The notes: a model not told the origin generated them from the letters alone. DNA of 64,000 bases from Aquarana catesbeiana (GCF_042186555.1 NC_133324.1:221699145-221763144); one strand, 5' to 3'; positions 12,630 to 24,172 are shown, numbered from the stretch's first letter. A program made the numbers and translations.

Positions 12630-13110
12630 AGCCTAGTACACACCACTTGTTTTTTCCCGTTCAAAAAACTCATAGCTCAGGTCCAAACAGCTGTACTAAC
12701 AATCTGATGTTAGTACATCCATCTCCCTTGCAGAGCTATTGTGTTCTGACAGGGGGATGCCCCCTGTCAGAACATTCCCGTCAGTAGTCTCTGCCGTTGA
12801 CTAAGAACTCTGATTGCGAGTCGGTCGGCTGCTAGTTTTCCAGCATGCTCGTCTGATTGGCTGGCTTCTGTTGGACCGGATGCCACACACGGGCCAAATA
12901 GCGTTCTATTCTGATTCTATTGTCAGTGTAGATTATCAGTTTAGTGTGCATCAGTGTGTTCAGTGTGAGTGTAGTGCGACCATTCATCTTTACATTAGTG
13001 TGAATGTAGGGATAGTTCAGTCATTGTTAGTGTAGTGACCACCATTCATCTTTGCATTAGTGTAAATGTAGGGATTGTTCAGTCAGTGTGAGTGTAGTGA
13101 CCGTTTAACC
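12630..13110. repeat. MITE fragment followed by a tandem repeat of about 67 bp
   Basis: 12630-12900 starts AAGCCTAGTACACACCAC and includes GACAGGGGGATGCCCCCTGTC, a perfect small hairpin. From about 12955 the unit GTGAGTGTAGTG..CCATTCATCTTT..GTGAATGTAGGGATAGTTCAG repeats about two and a half times. There is no coding signal. Confidence 0.5.
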
Positions 13111-13691
13111 AGGGCTTTTTTTCTCGGAGAATAGGTGTAGGAACTCCCCCTGTCTGATCCACCCCTTGTCTCTGCCCCCTACCCACCTCTGACCACCGTC
13201 CCTTGATTCAACCCCCTACCCACCTATAGGGATGAGCTGAACACCCCCCTGTTCGGTTCGCACCAGAACATGCGAACAGGAAAAAAGTTTGTTCGAACAC
13301 GCGAATACCGTTAAAGTCTATGGGGCATGAACACGAATAATCAAAAGTGCTAATTTTAAAGGCTTATATGCAAGTTATTGTCATAAAAAGTATTTGGGGA
13401 CCTGGGTCCTGCCCCAGGGGACATGGATCAATGCAAAAAAAAGTTTTAAAAACGGCTGTTTTTTCAGGAGCAGTGATTTTAATAATGCTTAAAGTCAAAC
13501 AATAAAAGTGTAATATCCCTTTAAATTTCGTAGCTGGGGGGTGTCTATAGTATGCCTGTAAAGGGGCGCATGTTTCCCGTGTTTAGAACAGTCTGACAGC
13601 AAAGTGACATTTCAAAGGAAAAAAGCCATTTAAAACTACTCACGGCTATTGCATTGCCAGTCCGACAATACACATAGAAGTTCATTGATAA

Positions 13692-13965
13692 AAACGGCAT
13701 GGGAATTCCCCACAGGGGAACCCCGAACCAAAATGTAAAAAAAAAATGACGTAGGGGTCCCCCTAAATTCCATACCAGGCCCTTCAGGTCTGGTATGGAT
13801 ATTAAGGGGAACCCCGGCCAAAATTTAAAAAAAAATGACGTGGGGGTCCCCCTAAATTCCATACCAGACCCTTCAGGTCTGGTATGGATTTTAAGGGGAA
13901 CCCCGCGCCAAAAAAAAAAAATCGCATGGGGTCCCCCAAAAATCCATACCAGACCCTTATCCGAG
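13692..13965. repeat. Subterminal tandem repeats in the left foldback arm
   Basis: Three units of about 85-95 bp each run AAGGGGAACCCC, an A-tract, TGACGT(A/G)GGGGTCCCC, then CCATACCAGACCCTTCAGG and its inverse. The mirror image is at about 15385-15545 in the right arm, with fewer units. Frames across it translate to proline/phenylalanine-rich nonsense. Confidence 0.75.
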
Positions 13966-14574
13966 CACGCAACCTGGCAGGCCGCAGGAAAAGAGGGAGG
14001 GACGAGAGAGCGCCCCCCTCCTGAACCGTACCAGGCCACATGCCCTCAACATTGGGAGGGTGCTTTGGGGTAGCCCCCCAAAACACCTTGTCCCCATGTT
14101 GATGAGGACAACCATCCCCACAACCAAGGGGACCCCCAGATCCCGGCCCCCCCCCTGTGTGAAATGGTAAGGGGGTAGTACCCCTACCATTTCACTAAAA
14201 AACTGTCAAAAATGTTAAAAATGACAAGAGACAGTTTTTGACCATTCCTTTATTTAAATGCTTCTTCTTTCTTCTTTCTTCTTTCTTCTATCTTCCTTCA
14301 TCTTCTTTTTCTTCTTCTGGCTCTTCTGGTTCTTCCTCCGGCGTTCTCGGCCAGCATCTACTCCGCAGCGTCTTCTTCTCCTCAGGCCACTCCGCACCCA
14401 TGGCATGGGGGGAGGCTCACGCTCTTCTCTTTATCTTCTTCTCTTCTTCATCTTCTTCTTCATCTTCATCTTCTTCTTCTCTTCTTCATTTTCTTCTCCG
14501 GGCCGCTCCGCATACATGCTGGCATGGAGGGAGGCTCCCGCTGTGTGACGGCGTCTCCTCGTCTGACGGTTCTT

Positions 14575-14745
14575 AAATAATGGGGGCGGGGCCACCCGGT
14601 GACCCCGCCCCCCTCTGACACACGGTGACTTGACGGGACTTCCCTGTGACGTCACGGGGAATGCCACAGGGAAGTCCCGTCATGTCCCGTGCGTCAGAGG
14701 GGGGCGGGGTCACCGGGTGGCCCCGCCCCCCATTATTTAAGAACC
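14575..14745. promoter_or_regulatory. Symmetric GC-box / CRE-like centre of the foldback element
   Basis: The centre of the palindrome carries GGGGCGGGGCCACCCGG and its inverse CCGGGTGGCCCCGCCCC, a CRE-like TGACGTCA core at about 14649 and inward-facing GTGACTTGACGGGACTTCCC repeats. TATTTAAG (TATA-like) lies just outside on each side. This resembles a bidirectional promoter, but that is inference from motifs only. Confidence 0.4.
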
Positions 14746-14787
14746 GTCAGAAGAGGAGACGCCGTCACACAGCGGGAGCCTCCCTCC

Positions 14788-15009
14788 ATGCCAGCATGGA
14801 TGCGGAGCGGCCCAGAGACGAAGGAGAAGAAGAGAAGAAAAGAAGAAGATGAAGAAGAGAAGAAGATGAAGAGAAGAGCGGGAGCCTCCCCCCATGCCAT
14901 GGGTGAGGAGCGGCCCGAGGAGAAGAAGATAGAAGACGCCGCGGAGGAGATGCTGGACGAGAACGCCGGAGGAAGAACCAGAAGAACCAGAAGAAGAAGA
15001 AGAAGATGA
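14788..15009 (+). CDS. Short charged ORF in the right foldback arm (doubtful)
   Basis: Starting at ATG 14788, it encodes 73 residues: MPAWMRSGPETKEKKRRKEE, then Lys/Glu/Arg-rich sequence ending in an Arg run. AATAAA follows at 15032-15037. A mirrored frame with its own AATAAA (14249-14254, minus strand) lies in the left arm. The composition comes from a GAA microsatellite, so it may be a chance frame. It resembles no family I know. Confidence 0.25.
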   Translation: MPAWMRSGPETKEKKRRKEEDEEEKKMKRRAGASPHAMGEERPEEKKIEDAAEEMLDENAGGRTRRTRRRRRR

Positions 15010-16159
15010 AGGAAGAAAGAAGAAGCATTTAAATAAAGGAATTGTCAAAAACTGTCTTTTGTCATTTTTAACATTTTTGACAGTTTTTTAGTGAAATGGT
15101 AGGGCCATTTCACACAGGGGGGGCCAGGATCTGGGGGTCCCCTTGTTAAAGGGGGCTTCCAGATTCCGATAAGCCCCCCGCCCGCAGACCCCCACAACCA
15201 CTGGCCAGGGTGTTGGGGATGAGGCCCTTGTCCTCATCAACATGGGGACAAGGTGTTTTGGGGGGCTACCCCAAAGCACCCTCCCAATGTTGAGGGCATG
15301 CGGCCTGGTACGGTTCAGGTGGGGGGCGCTCTCTCGTCCCCCCTCTTTTCCTGCGGCCTGCCAGGTTGCGTGCTCGGATAAGGGTCTGGTATGGATCTTT
15401 GGGGGGACCCCCCGCCGTTTTTTTTTTTTGGCGCGGGGTTCCCCTTAAAATCCATACCAGACCTGAAGGGTCTGGTATGGAATTTAGGGGGACCCCCACG
15501 TCATTTTTTTTTTAAATTTTGGTTCGGGGTTCCCCTGTGGGGAATTCCCATGCCGTTTTTATCAATGAACTTCTATGTGTATTGTCGGACCGGCAATGCA
15601 ATAGCCGCGAGTAGTTTTAAATGGCTTTTTTCCTTTGAAATGTCATTTTGCTGTCAGACTGTTCTAAACACGGGAAACATGCGCCCCTTTACAGGCATAC
15701 TATAGACACCCCCCAGCTACGAAATTTAAAGGGATATTACACTTTTATTGTTTGACTTTAAGCATTATTAAAATCACTGCTCCTGAAAAAACGTCCGTTT
15801 TTAAAACTTTTTTTTGCATTGATCCATGTCCCCTGGGGCAGGTCCCAGGTCCCCAAACACTTTTTATGACAATAACTTGCATATAAGCCTTTAAAATTAG
15901 CACTTTTGATTTCTCCCATAGACTTTTAAAGGGTGTTCCGCGGCATTCGAATTTGCCGCGAACACCCCAAATTGTTCGCTGTTCGGCGAAATTGCGAACA
16001 GCCAATGTTCGAGTCGAACATGTGTTCGACTCGAACTCAAAGCTCATCCCTACCCACCTACCAGTACTGCCCCTTTTAGAGAATACAGAACCAAGTATCA
16101 TTTTGTGGTGCTAAATCATTTGTATGGAACATGTTGATGATAAAAAGAAAAGCAGTAAA

Positions 16160-16480
16160 ATAGATCCCCTGCAGCCAGCAACAATAGAATCCCAGCAATA
16201 GATCCCCACACAACAATAGACTCCCCCAACAACAATGGACTCCACCTCAACAACAATAGATTCCCTGCAGCAACAGTGAACTACCCACAACAAAATATCA
16301 CACCCAGTAACAAAATATCCACCCAAGCAACATTAGACCCTTCCAGCAACATTAGACCCCCTCAGCAACAGTAGATTCCCCATCTGCAACAATAGACCCT
16401 CACACAAAATCAGATCCCAACCAGTGACAATAGATCCCCCAGCAGCCAACATCAATAGACACTCCAGCACACCCCACACC
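16160..16480. repeat. CAGCAACAATAGACCCC minisatellite
   Basis: A unit of about 17 bp (CAGCAACAATAGATCCCC and variants) repeats from just right of the foldback element. Its right part (16312-16480) is included in the larger duplication 16312-16612 / 16660-16965. Confidence 0.7.
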
Positions 16481-16965
16481 CCATGCTATTACATACATTC
16501 AGTGCTGGAGGTGCTGAAACTGCGTTCCCCCACGTTCCCGATGAAAAAAAGCCCTGCGTTTAACACAGTATATTTTATTGCGTTATGTGCGTTACTGCAA
16601 GTTTAATGCCATAAATTTAATTGCATTACTGCAAGTTTAACGCTAGCAGTAATGCAATTAAAATATCCACCCAAGCAACATTAGACCCTTCCAGCAACAT
16701 TAGACCCCCCCAGCAACAATAGATTCCCCATCAGCAACAATAGACCCTCACACAAAATCAGATCCCAACCAGTGACAATAGATCCCCCAGCAGCCAACAT
16801 CAATAGACACTCCAGCACACCCCATACCCCATGCTATTACATACATTCAGTGCTGGAGGAGCTGGAGGTGTTGAAACTGCGTTCCCCCACGTTCCCGCTG
16901 AAAAAAAGCCCTGCGTTTAACACAGTATATTTTATTGCGTTATGTGCATTACTGCAAGTTTAACG
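16312..16965. repeat. Direct duplication, offset about 348 bp
   Basis: 16312-16612 recurs at 16660-16965 in the same orientation with few differences. One is an extra GAGCTG in GGAGGAGCTGGAGGTG. Both copies include CATGCTATTACATACATTCA and end in the GCGTTACTGCAAGTTTAA repeats. The high identity points to a fairly recent tandem duplication. Confidence 0.85.
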
Positions 16966-17215
16966 CCATATAGTTCTGTGCGTTACTGCAAGTTTAAGGC
17001 CATATAATTCCGTGCGTTACTGCAAGTTTAACGCTGTATATTTTATTGTGTTACTGCAAGTATAACGCTGTATATACCATTGCGTTACAGCAAGTTTAAA
17101 GCCATATAGATCTGTGCGTTCCTGCAAGTTTAACGCCGTATATTTCATTGTGTTACCGCCAGTTTAACACCATATAGTTCTGTGCATTACTGCAAGTTTG
17201 ACACAGTATATTGCA
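16880..17215. repeat. Tandem repeat of about 37 bp (GTTACTGCAAGTTTAACGCC)
   Basis: Eight or so copies of a 35-40 bp unit alternate GTGCGTTACTGCAAGTTTAA with CGCCATATA or CGCTGTATA. This lies directly upstream of the hAT-like coding remnant and may be its 5' untranslated or subterminal region. Confidence 0.75.
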
Positions 17216-17369
17216 GTATATTATAGTGTATCTGTGGAGTGTGTCTGTGTTATGAATACTCAAATTATAGTGCACTAAACACCACTTTCCATTGATTAAA
17301 GTACATCCCCGTATACATTTACAGATGTTTATTACATTTTGTTAATAAGTACCCCCCACTCCCCCAATC

Positions 17370-17990
17370 ATGTCTGGAAAGACAGCAAGGAGAGGCAGAC
17401 ATTCCCATGGCACTGTAAAGGGGCCAGTAGCGTATGTGTCCACAGGCAAAGGTGGACGTGGTCAGTCCTCAGACAGGGCATCATTTCCTCTATTTAGTGA
17501 TGTTGCCCATGCTATCCAGCCACAGCATGTGGAGGAGGTGGTGGACTGGCTTACTAAACCGTCTTCATCCTCCTCATCCTCCATCACCCAAGCAGAGACT
17601 AGTGCACTGTCCCCTGCAGCTGCCAGAGTAGCAAAACCTGCCTCCTTGTCCACAGCTATTCCTGCTATAGTCCCAGCATCAGGCATGGATGAGTCAGCGG
17701 AGTTATTTAAATACAGCGTCAGCCACTTGCTCCTTGATGATGCACAGCCGTTACTCGATTCAGATGTTGGTTCTGACTCTGAGGTTGAGGAAGGCAGGAA
17801 CATGAGCCTACAGAGAGGGGAGAACACTGGTACCCAAATTGGCAGTCATGTTCCCCCAGCTACAGCGTATTGCCAAGTTGTCTCCAGTGGTAATGAGGAT
17901 GGAGGAGATGATGATGATGAGGTCACTGACTTGACTTGGGTGCCAGATAGAGCAGAGGAGGAAAGTGAGGGTGGGGCACAACCCCAATGA
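17370..17990 (+). pseudogene. hAT-like transposase, acidic N-terminal part
   Basis: An uninterrupted 206-codon frame begins MSGKTARRGRHSHGT and continues with a serine-rich tract, SVSHLLLDDAQPLLDSDVGS and an acidic segment ending EEESEGGAQPQ. By position it is the N-terminal region of the BED-finger hAT transposase that resumes at 18087 in other frames. A TGA at 17988-17990 and later frameshifts separate the parts. The N-terminal assignment is inferred from context; it could alternatively be an unrelated element ORF. Confidence 0.55.
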
Positions 17991-18059
17991 GGCAGCCATC
18001 ATGGAAGAGTAGAGAGCAGCCACCCTTTTCCATCACATTGTGGAGCTGTTATCTCCCGG

Positions 18060-19272
18060 CCCACTTCCCACAGCTCAGCTGTCTGGGCCTTTTTTAGTAC
18101 ATGTGCAGCCGATCGTACTGTTGCTATTTGCAAACTTTGTCTCAAGCGCTTCAAGCATGGCAAAAACACCAACCATTTGGGTACCACATGCTTGACAAGG
18201 CATTTAACCTCCCACTACTCAGCCCATTGACAAGAGCACCTAAAAGCCACACAAAAGGGGAACAAATCTGTCCCTCCTCCTCACTCACCTCAGTCTGCCC
18301 CTGCTATACTTAATGACCTCTCAGCAGCCTCCACTGACAGGGATGATTGTATAGTACAGGGTGTCACATGTCCTTGCAGCACATGTGCCAGCAGCACACC
18401 ACCAGCTGTAGACTATAGCCAGAAAATTTCTCTGCCCCATCTGCTGCAGAGGAAAAAAATACAGTCCCTGCCACTCACATGCCCAGCATCTAAATGCAAG
18501 CTTGTCAAAGCTGCTGGCTCTACAACTTCTGCCTTTCTGCCTGGTGGATTCTGCCCCCTTCTGTGAATTTGCAGAATGTGCTGTACCACAATGGCAGGTT
18601 CCCAGTCACTATTTCTTTTCACGTAAGGCCATTCCATCTGTCTGCCATCACGTGGAAGGCAATGTTGTGGAATCCTTGGGCAAGGCAGTCAACCACAAAG
18701 TCCACATTACTGCTGACACGTGGTCCAGCAAGCATGGGCAAGGACAATATATTTAGTTCACAGCACACTGGGTAACTCTGCTTGCAACTCGGAAGGATGC
18801 AGGACAGTGCTCAGTGCTGCAGTTAGTTGTGCCCCCCACGTCCCTGTACAGCTGGTAATGATGCCAGATTCGTCAGCTCTACCCCCTCCTCCTCCTAATC
18901 CGTGCCCTCTTCTGCTGAATTGTCCTATGAATCTCAAGTACCCCCTAAGCGTTCAAAGCACTATTCAATGAGTCAGGCTAAAAGGTGCCATGCAGTGCTT
19001 CAGTTAGTGTGTATAAGGGACAGGAACCACAACAGAGCAGAGATTCTTGCAGCTCTGCAGGGACAGGCGCAGAGGTGGTTCACATCATGCCAGCTGGAGC
19101 CAGGAATGGTGGTGTGTGATAATGGCACAAACCTCCTGTCCACCCTTAGACAGGGAAAGTTGACAAATGTGCCATGCCTGGCACATGTCCTCAATTTGGT
19201 GGTGCAGCGCTTCCTAAATAGGTACCCAGGGTTGGAAGATCTACTAAAGCAGGCCAGAAAGGTGTGTAGCCA
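18060..19272 (+). pseudogene. hAT transposase remnant with BED zinc finger
   Basis: Near 18087-18220 one frame reads TVAICKLCLKRFKHGKNTNH followed by LGTTCLTRHL, a BED-type finger with its Cys pair and His residues. Further on, with stops and shifts, 18902-19270 reads EPGMVVCDNGTNLLSTLRQG and VPCLAHVLNLVVQRFLNRYP, matching the hAT core with its catalytic Asp region and the CLAHVLNL motif. The C-terminal dimerisation domain is absent; sequence after 19272 is unrelated. Confidence 0.8.
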
Positions 19273-20507
19273 GTGCTGGGTGGTGGGGCTGGACTTTCTG
19301 GTCTCAGTTCCGGGGTTGCGATGCGCCCAGTTCTTCTCCCTCTGCCCACCTCTGGGACGCAATGGGGGCGATACATGACCTCAGCGCATTGGCGTCATGT
19401 TCACATGTCCCACGCACGCCGGCAGTCGACGCCGTGGTGCGGGAATGTGTGTCTTTTCCATCTTGGGCTGCAGCGGTAGGCGGGCGGGCACCCATTGGGA
19501 TCGGTGCATCGCAGATGGGAGGTCCCCTTGCTTCCCCTATGCTGACTTGACGTCAACACATGACGTTGGCGTGAACACGCCCCGGACCTGGGGTATTTTA
19601 GCAGCGGTCAGCCGGTGGTTCTTATTAGGATGTCTTATATCACTACACACTCACCTTTTTGGTGGAAATAAATAGATGCATTACCCATCAGCTACACTAG
19701 TATCACTCATCACATATTTTACACATCCCTTTTCACAATTCTATGCAATCATTTATGTTTTCTTTTAGAACTGGGTGCATGTCCAAGCGTGGCTATCCAT
19801 CACAATGTGGTAATGTGTTGGGGTGGTCCAGCTTGTTTCCTGGCTGTTGCTTTCCCCTGGTCCTCATTTCGGTTTTTGGGGGGTGTTCTCTGCCTCAACC
19901 CCGGGTAAGACTACTTAATCCAGGCCACCGTCAAATCCCATTTAGGAGCTGTGATTAGCTTGTGGGTTGATTTGTAAGTATCATTAAAACCGGCTGTTCC
20001 TTTTCATTTCCCCTATATAGAGGGTTTCATATACTAACAGATGTTTTATTACTCCAATTTTTTAGTATATACATGCATCTGACTCCTGATGGTTGGTTAC
20101 AAACCATGAAACGCGTTAAATTTTCATTGAGTTTCCAACTAAAGGGTGCCTAAATTATGTATTCTCATTCATTGACCCTTGTATTAACTGTATCAATTAT
20201 GTTCATTGCTTGATTTATTTAGCATTGACTGTATTAACCATGTCCTTTGATTAATTATATTTAATACTTTTATATGAATATTATTATTATGTAAATCTTT
20301 TATGATTACACTATTCAATATATATTATTATTGATGTATATTTAATATCATGGACCACCCTTAGGGGATTGTGACATTGCATTAAATAAATTCAATCTAT
20401 TTTTACACTAAACAGGTCACACTCCTCCTCAAACACTTGGGAGTAGTACATGGCTGCTGGTAATCCAGGATTAATTTTGGTGGACTGTGAAAGCCACGGC
20501 AAACATT
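19273..20507. other. Unassigned repeat-like sequence
   Basis: It contains TGACGTCAACACATGACGTTGG near 19548 and a CATGAAACGCGTT phrase near 20105 of the kind seen in amphibian repeats. There are no termini, target duplications or protein matches. It abruptly replaces the hAT C-terminus, so it may be an insertion. Confidence 0.3.
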
Positions 20508-20733
20508 CCAGGGTATGTAAACTTTTGATCATTGCCATTTGGGTGATTTCTGTTATCATTATGATTTAAAAAGGATCCAAAAAACTATGTGATAATAAAT
20601 GGCTTCATGTGATTGCTATCCTTAAATAAAAGACAGTTTTTTGGCACGATCAGTCATATTTTCAATATTAATGCCAAAATTTCACAATTTCTGCCAGGGT
20701 ATGCAAACTTTTGAGCACAACTGTATAAAGCCC
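20508..20733. mobile_element. Terminal inverted repeat of another Tc1-like family
   Basis: Two direct repeats, CAGGGTATGTAAACTTTTGA at the left and GGTATGCAAACTTTTGAGCA at the right, bracket about 180 bp and end ACAACTGTA. This is the IR/DR end typical of a Tc1-like element, but no transposase or opposite end is seen, so it is a solo end. Confidence 0.75.
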
Positions 20734-20860
20734 CTGATGCCAATATTGCAGATTAGGTGGTTTTGGGATGTGGAATCTCTGCATGATTTCCAGACTGCCT
20801 GGTGTTGTGGGTGTTGATTTCATCTGGAAGAATGTTTTTGTATAGGTTTCATGGGCACAA

Positions 20861-21125
20861 TTAACACCCAAAACCAATTTTTGACAGGTGCATATCATTG
20901 CAATTTTTGACAGCAAGGCCAATTCTTGCTTTCATCAAGAGTACCTATATAGGGTTATGGTGTGAAGGTGCCACGGACCAAAAGAACAATCTTTCCACAC
21001 CTGTTTGACAGGTGCATATGATTGAAATTTTTGACAACAAGGCCAAATCTTGCTTTAATCAAGAGTACCTCTATAGGGTTACGGTGTAAAGGCGTCATCA
21101 ACACCCAAAGACCAATTTTTCTGCA
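20861..21125. repeat. Two tandem copies of a unit of about 125 bp
   Basis: The copies share TTTGACAGGTGCATATSATT, CAAGGCCAAWTCTTGCTTTM and AGTACCTMTATAGGGTTAYG. They are about 90% identical by eye. No function is apparent. Confidence 0.7.
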
Positions 21126-21359
21126 CCAGTTACAGAAGTAGAAATCCAAAGTCTGTGATAGAGACACCAGAATTTATTAAAAAAATCTCTAATCCTGTTC
21201 CCCATGCACTACATTGTGGCTTCATCATACAGACTGGCTCCCCAAGCTTACAAAATAAACAAAAGTTTGCAGGGTAAATGTCATTTTTTGGGCTTTATAA
21301 ATGCAATAATTGCTGCAGCAGCTTCTATACACAGTACAGATGTGCCACGTTACAGGTGG

Positions 21360-21679
21360 ACTAAAGGGACCCCCCCAGGCACTATATTGAAAGGAATTTT
21401 TCATTTTTATACTTTCATTTTAAGCATCAATAAATCACTGCTCATTTAAAAATGACGTTTTTTTCAAACTTTTTTTCATTAATACATGACCCCCAGGGCA
21501 GTACCCAGACCCCCATTGTATGCCCAATTATTTGCATATAAGGCTCCAGAATTGGCACTTTTGGATTTGTCACGTTCGGTCCCATTGACTTCAATGGGGT
21601 TCGTTATTCGGTTCCGAACTTTCCCAATGTTCGAAAGCTCTGGTGCGAACCAAACAGGGGGTCATTCGGCTCATCCCTA
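21360..21679. mobile_element. Single arm of the foldback family
   Basis: This segment ends GGCTCATCCCTA like the giant palindrome. It also shares, in order, AATAAATCACTGCTCA, a T-tract, the CATGACCCCCAGGGCAGTAC phrase, ATTTGCATATAAGGCT and GTTCG-rich terminal sequence. It lacks the inner half and any mirror copy. It is diverged from 13227-16052 and is probably an older insertion. Confidence 0.75.
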
Positions 21680-22417
21680 TTAAGAACAAATAAAATCTTG
21701 AACTACTTTCGGGCAGAATTTGCATGTACTGGGAATTTTTGTAAAAATGTTCCTAAGAATTTTTGTATAAATTTGTGTTCAGAATTCTGCTAATGTATAC
21801 CCAGCTTTAGTCCTGGAGAACCAGTCACCTTCAGATTACTATTCTGAAGGTGCTTATCATTGATAGGGTAGGCTGGGCCATTGAAACACACACCTGGCTA
21901 CATGAAAAGTAGAGACGACATGTGATAAGTTTGTGGTAGCCCATTTATCAAATTCAGGAGCACTGCTGCATGTGGCAGTTAGTCCATGGCTACTGGATAA
22001 TTATTCTCTATTCCCTCTTTGTTATTGATGGTTGAGGTCTTTATATTTCCCCATAAGTTTAGTACAACTAGCTCACACACTTAAAACACTAAAAACCCAA
22101 TTAATTTAAAAAAAAACACAACAACTTAAAATGTCATACTATATGTTCTATAGGTATATACAGTATATATTAAATACATTATTTTTGTGATAGTTATAAT
22201 TTTGACAATGACAAAAGCTGTTCCAAGCCCCTTAATGCTCCTTTTCAACAGTGACATTTCTTTTAGTCCAGTGTTGTATGAGAACCAAAAACAAAATTGT
22301 AGCTGTGGGATTTTCCTGTACAAATACTGCTCTTGAAATTAACTGAGGTGTCCAAGAAAACATGCCAGGTCAGGACAGCACAACTATTTGCTCCATGAAA
22401 GTAAAAGCACATTTTAT

Positions 22418-22928
22418 TTAAAGTGATTGTAAACCCTTGTTTTTTGTTTTTTTTTTTAAATAACAAACATGTCATACTTCCCTCTACTGTGCAGTTTGTT
22501 TTGCACAGAGTGGCCCTGATCATCCTCTTCTAGGGTCCCCCTGCGGCGCTATCAGCTCCTCTCCGCATTGTATAACCCCCTAGGAGAAGTGCTCTCCCGG
22601 GGGGGGGGTTACCTTGCGGGCGCGCTCCCGAGTCCAGCATTTGCGTCCATAGACACAGAATGCAGGACTTGGCCCCTTCCCCCTGCGCCCGTGTCATTGG
22701 ATTTGATTGGCAGAAGCTGGAGCCAATGGCTGCACTGCTATCAATCTATCCAAGCAAGAGCAGAGAACTCCAGGCAGAGAAGGTGAGCGCATCTCCGCCG
22801 AGGGAACAAACGGGCTCAGGTGAGTAAAACGGGGGGGGCTGGGGGGCCAGTCACTGTCAGAAGTTTTTTCATCTTAATGCATAGGATGCATTAAGGTGAA
22901 AAAACACGAAGGTTTACAACCCCTTTAA
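22418..22928. mobile_element. MITE with TTAA target duplication
   Basis: The body is 22422-22924. The left end AGTGATTGTAAACCCTTG pairs with the inverted right end AAGGTTTACAACCCCT, and TTAA flanks both sides. It encodes nothing and is Kolobok/piggyBac-like by target site. Confidence 0.85.
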
Positions 22929-23863
22929 AGTGTTGTATTAGTCAATACTATTTTCTGCTTCAATGCACTTGAACGTTTAGAACGATTGAGATTTGTAAAA
23001 TAGATTTGCCTTCATAGTCTGAAAACAATTATTAGCCTTTTCTCGGCTTATTTGCTAAGGTAAAGATCAGCAAGCCATGTCCAGTAACCCATAATAAACA
23101 AGCACCATTAATCAATTTTGAGCTAAAACATACTTAGAATCACAACTATGAACATATGTACCTTTCCGTGGTGTTAATGTGCTGTTTAAAATTTCCTACC
23201 CAGCTAAATAGCAACTTCAAAAAGATGTAGCACTGGTAAAAAAAAAAAAAAGTCATACTCTGAATAAAAGGCCATGGTTAAAGATTTATTAAATGATCCA
23301 GTGCAAGATACACAATCTGAACTCTGCCCGCTGATGTGTCTCACTCATATTGAGGTTATTTATAGACTGTATGGGTATAAGTACTTAACTTTTAACGTTA
23401 AAAAAGGTGTTTTTACTACACTGATATATGTCTGCAATCTTTGTCTTTTTAATGGCGACATCTCTCACCTCTGCCTGTACTAGGCATATGATTCATTGGT
23501 CTGTAAACCAAATGTACTTGTTTTGCTGCAGCTTACTGCTAGCATCTACTCTGTGAACCTCTCATTGCCTGTAATATCTCCAGAACCAAAGCAGGTAGGA
23601 ATCTGAAATAAAAATTGCTAAAAAAAAAAAAAAAAATGCAATATGTAGAAGACTGGATAGGGGAGGTTTGATTGAACAAGGAATTCAACTTTAAATTATT
23701 TTGACTGCTCTAAACTGATAAGAGCTGATATGTTATTGGTCGCTATGAGTTATTGCACACCATTATATGCTAATATACTTATTAAAACCATTATGTAGAT
23801 TTAAATACAATTGTACAAGTATTGTTACAAAATGTGGCAGATTGTGCACACAATAATTATTAC

Positions 23864-23940
23864 CTTGTTAACAGGAATATATCCTTTGGCATCAATAGTG
23901 ACCCCACTCTGTTTTAGGAAGCATGTAGTAGGACTTGCAC
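23864..23940 (-). CDS. aifm3: AIFM3-like exon (substrate-side segment of FAD domain)
   Basis: A 77-bp exon (2+75 nt) between CTAG and GTAAT. It encodes ASPTTCFLKQSGVTIDAKGY followed by IPVNK. It joins the downstream exon exactly at MMQTNIPG, the usual order in this family. The splice sites, phase and protein all agree with the neighbouring exons. Confidence 0.92.
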
Positions 23941-24172
23941 CTAGGAATAAAGTTTTGTTTCCATGTGAGTGATTTTTTATTTTTTATTTTGGCACAGATT
24001 AATTTGCATTTGTTGATCTTTTATTACATCAGCAAGGAAAACAACACTGACCAAATCTCGTACCTAATGATGGTTGTCAATTATCCTTTGTATTAACAAA
24101 CCATTATTCTTGTCTAGAATGGCAGAGTAAGAAATTTTAAAAGACACTGCCCTTAGCTCACATTTTTCCCGC

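Larger units (their letters stand above)
13219..16060. mobile_element. Giant palindromic foldback element with 8-bp target duplication
   Basis: The body spans 13227-16052 (2826 bp), with ends TAGGGATGAGC and GCTCATCCCTA. CCCACCTA is duplicated exactly at 13219-13226 and 16053-16060, which suggests a hAT-type transposition reaction. Apart from the outer 100 bp, which diverge, the two halves are near-identical inverted copies meeting near 14656. Each arm contains about 90-bp subrepeats (each with CCATACCAGACCCTTCAGG palindromes), a GAA/TTC-rich tract and a GC-rich inner end. No transposase is encoded. A single-arm relative is at 21360-21679. Confidence 0.9.

Noticed and set aside
13545..14073. 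164-codon and overlapping frames in the left foldback arm
   Set aside because: They follow the 90-bp subrepeats, appear equally in mirrored form at 15242-15705, and have no motif.
14238..15048. Serine/phenylalanine-rich frames with apparent hydrophobic segments
   Set aside because: Translations of TTC/GAA tracts in the wrong strand of the palindrome; not membrane proteins.
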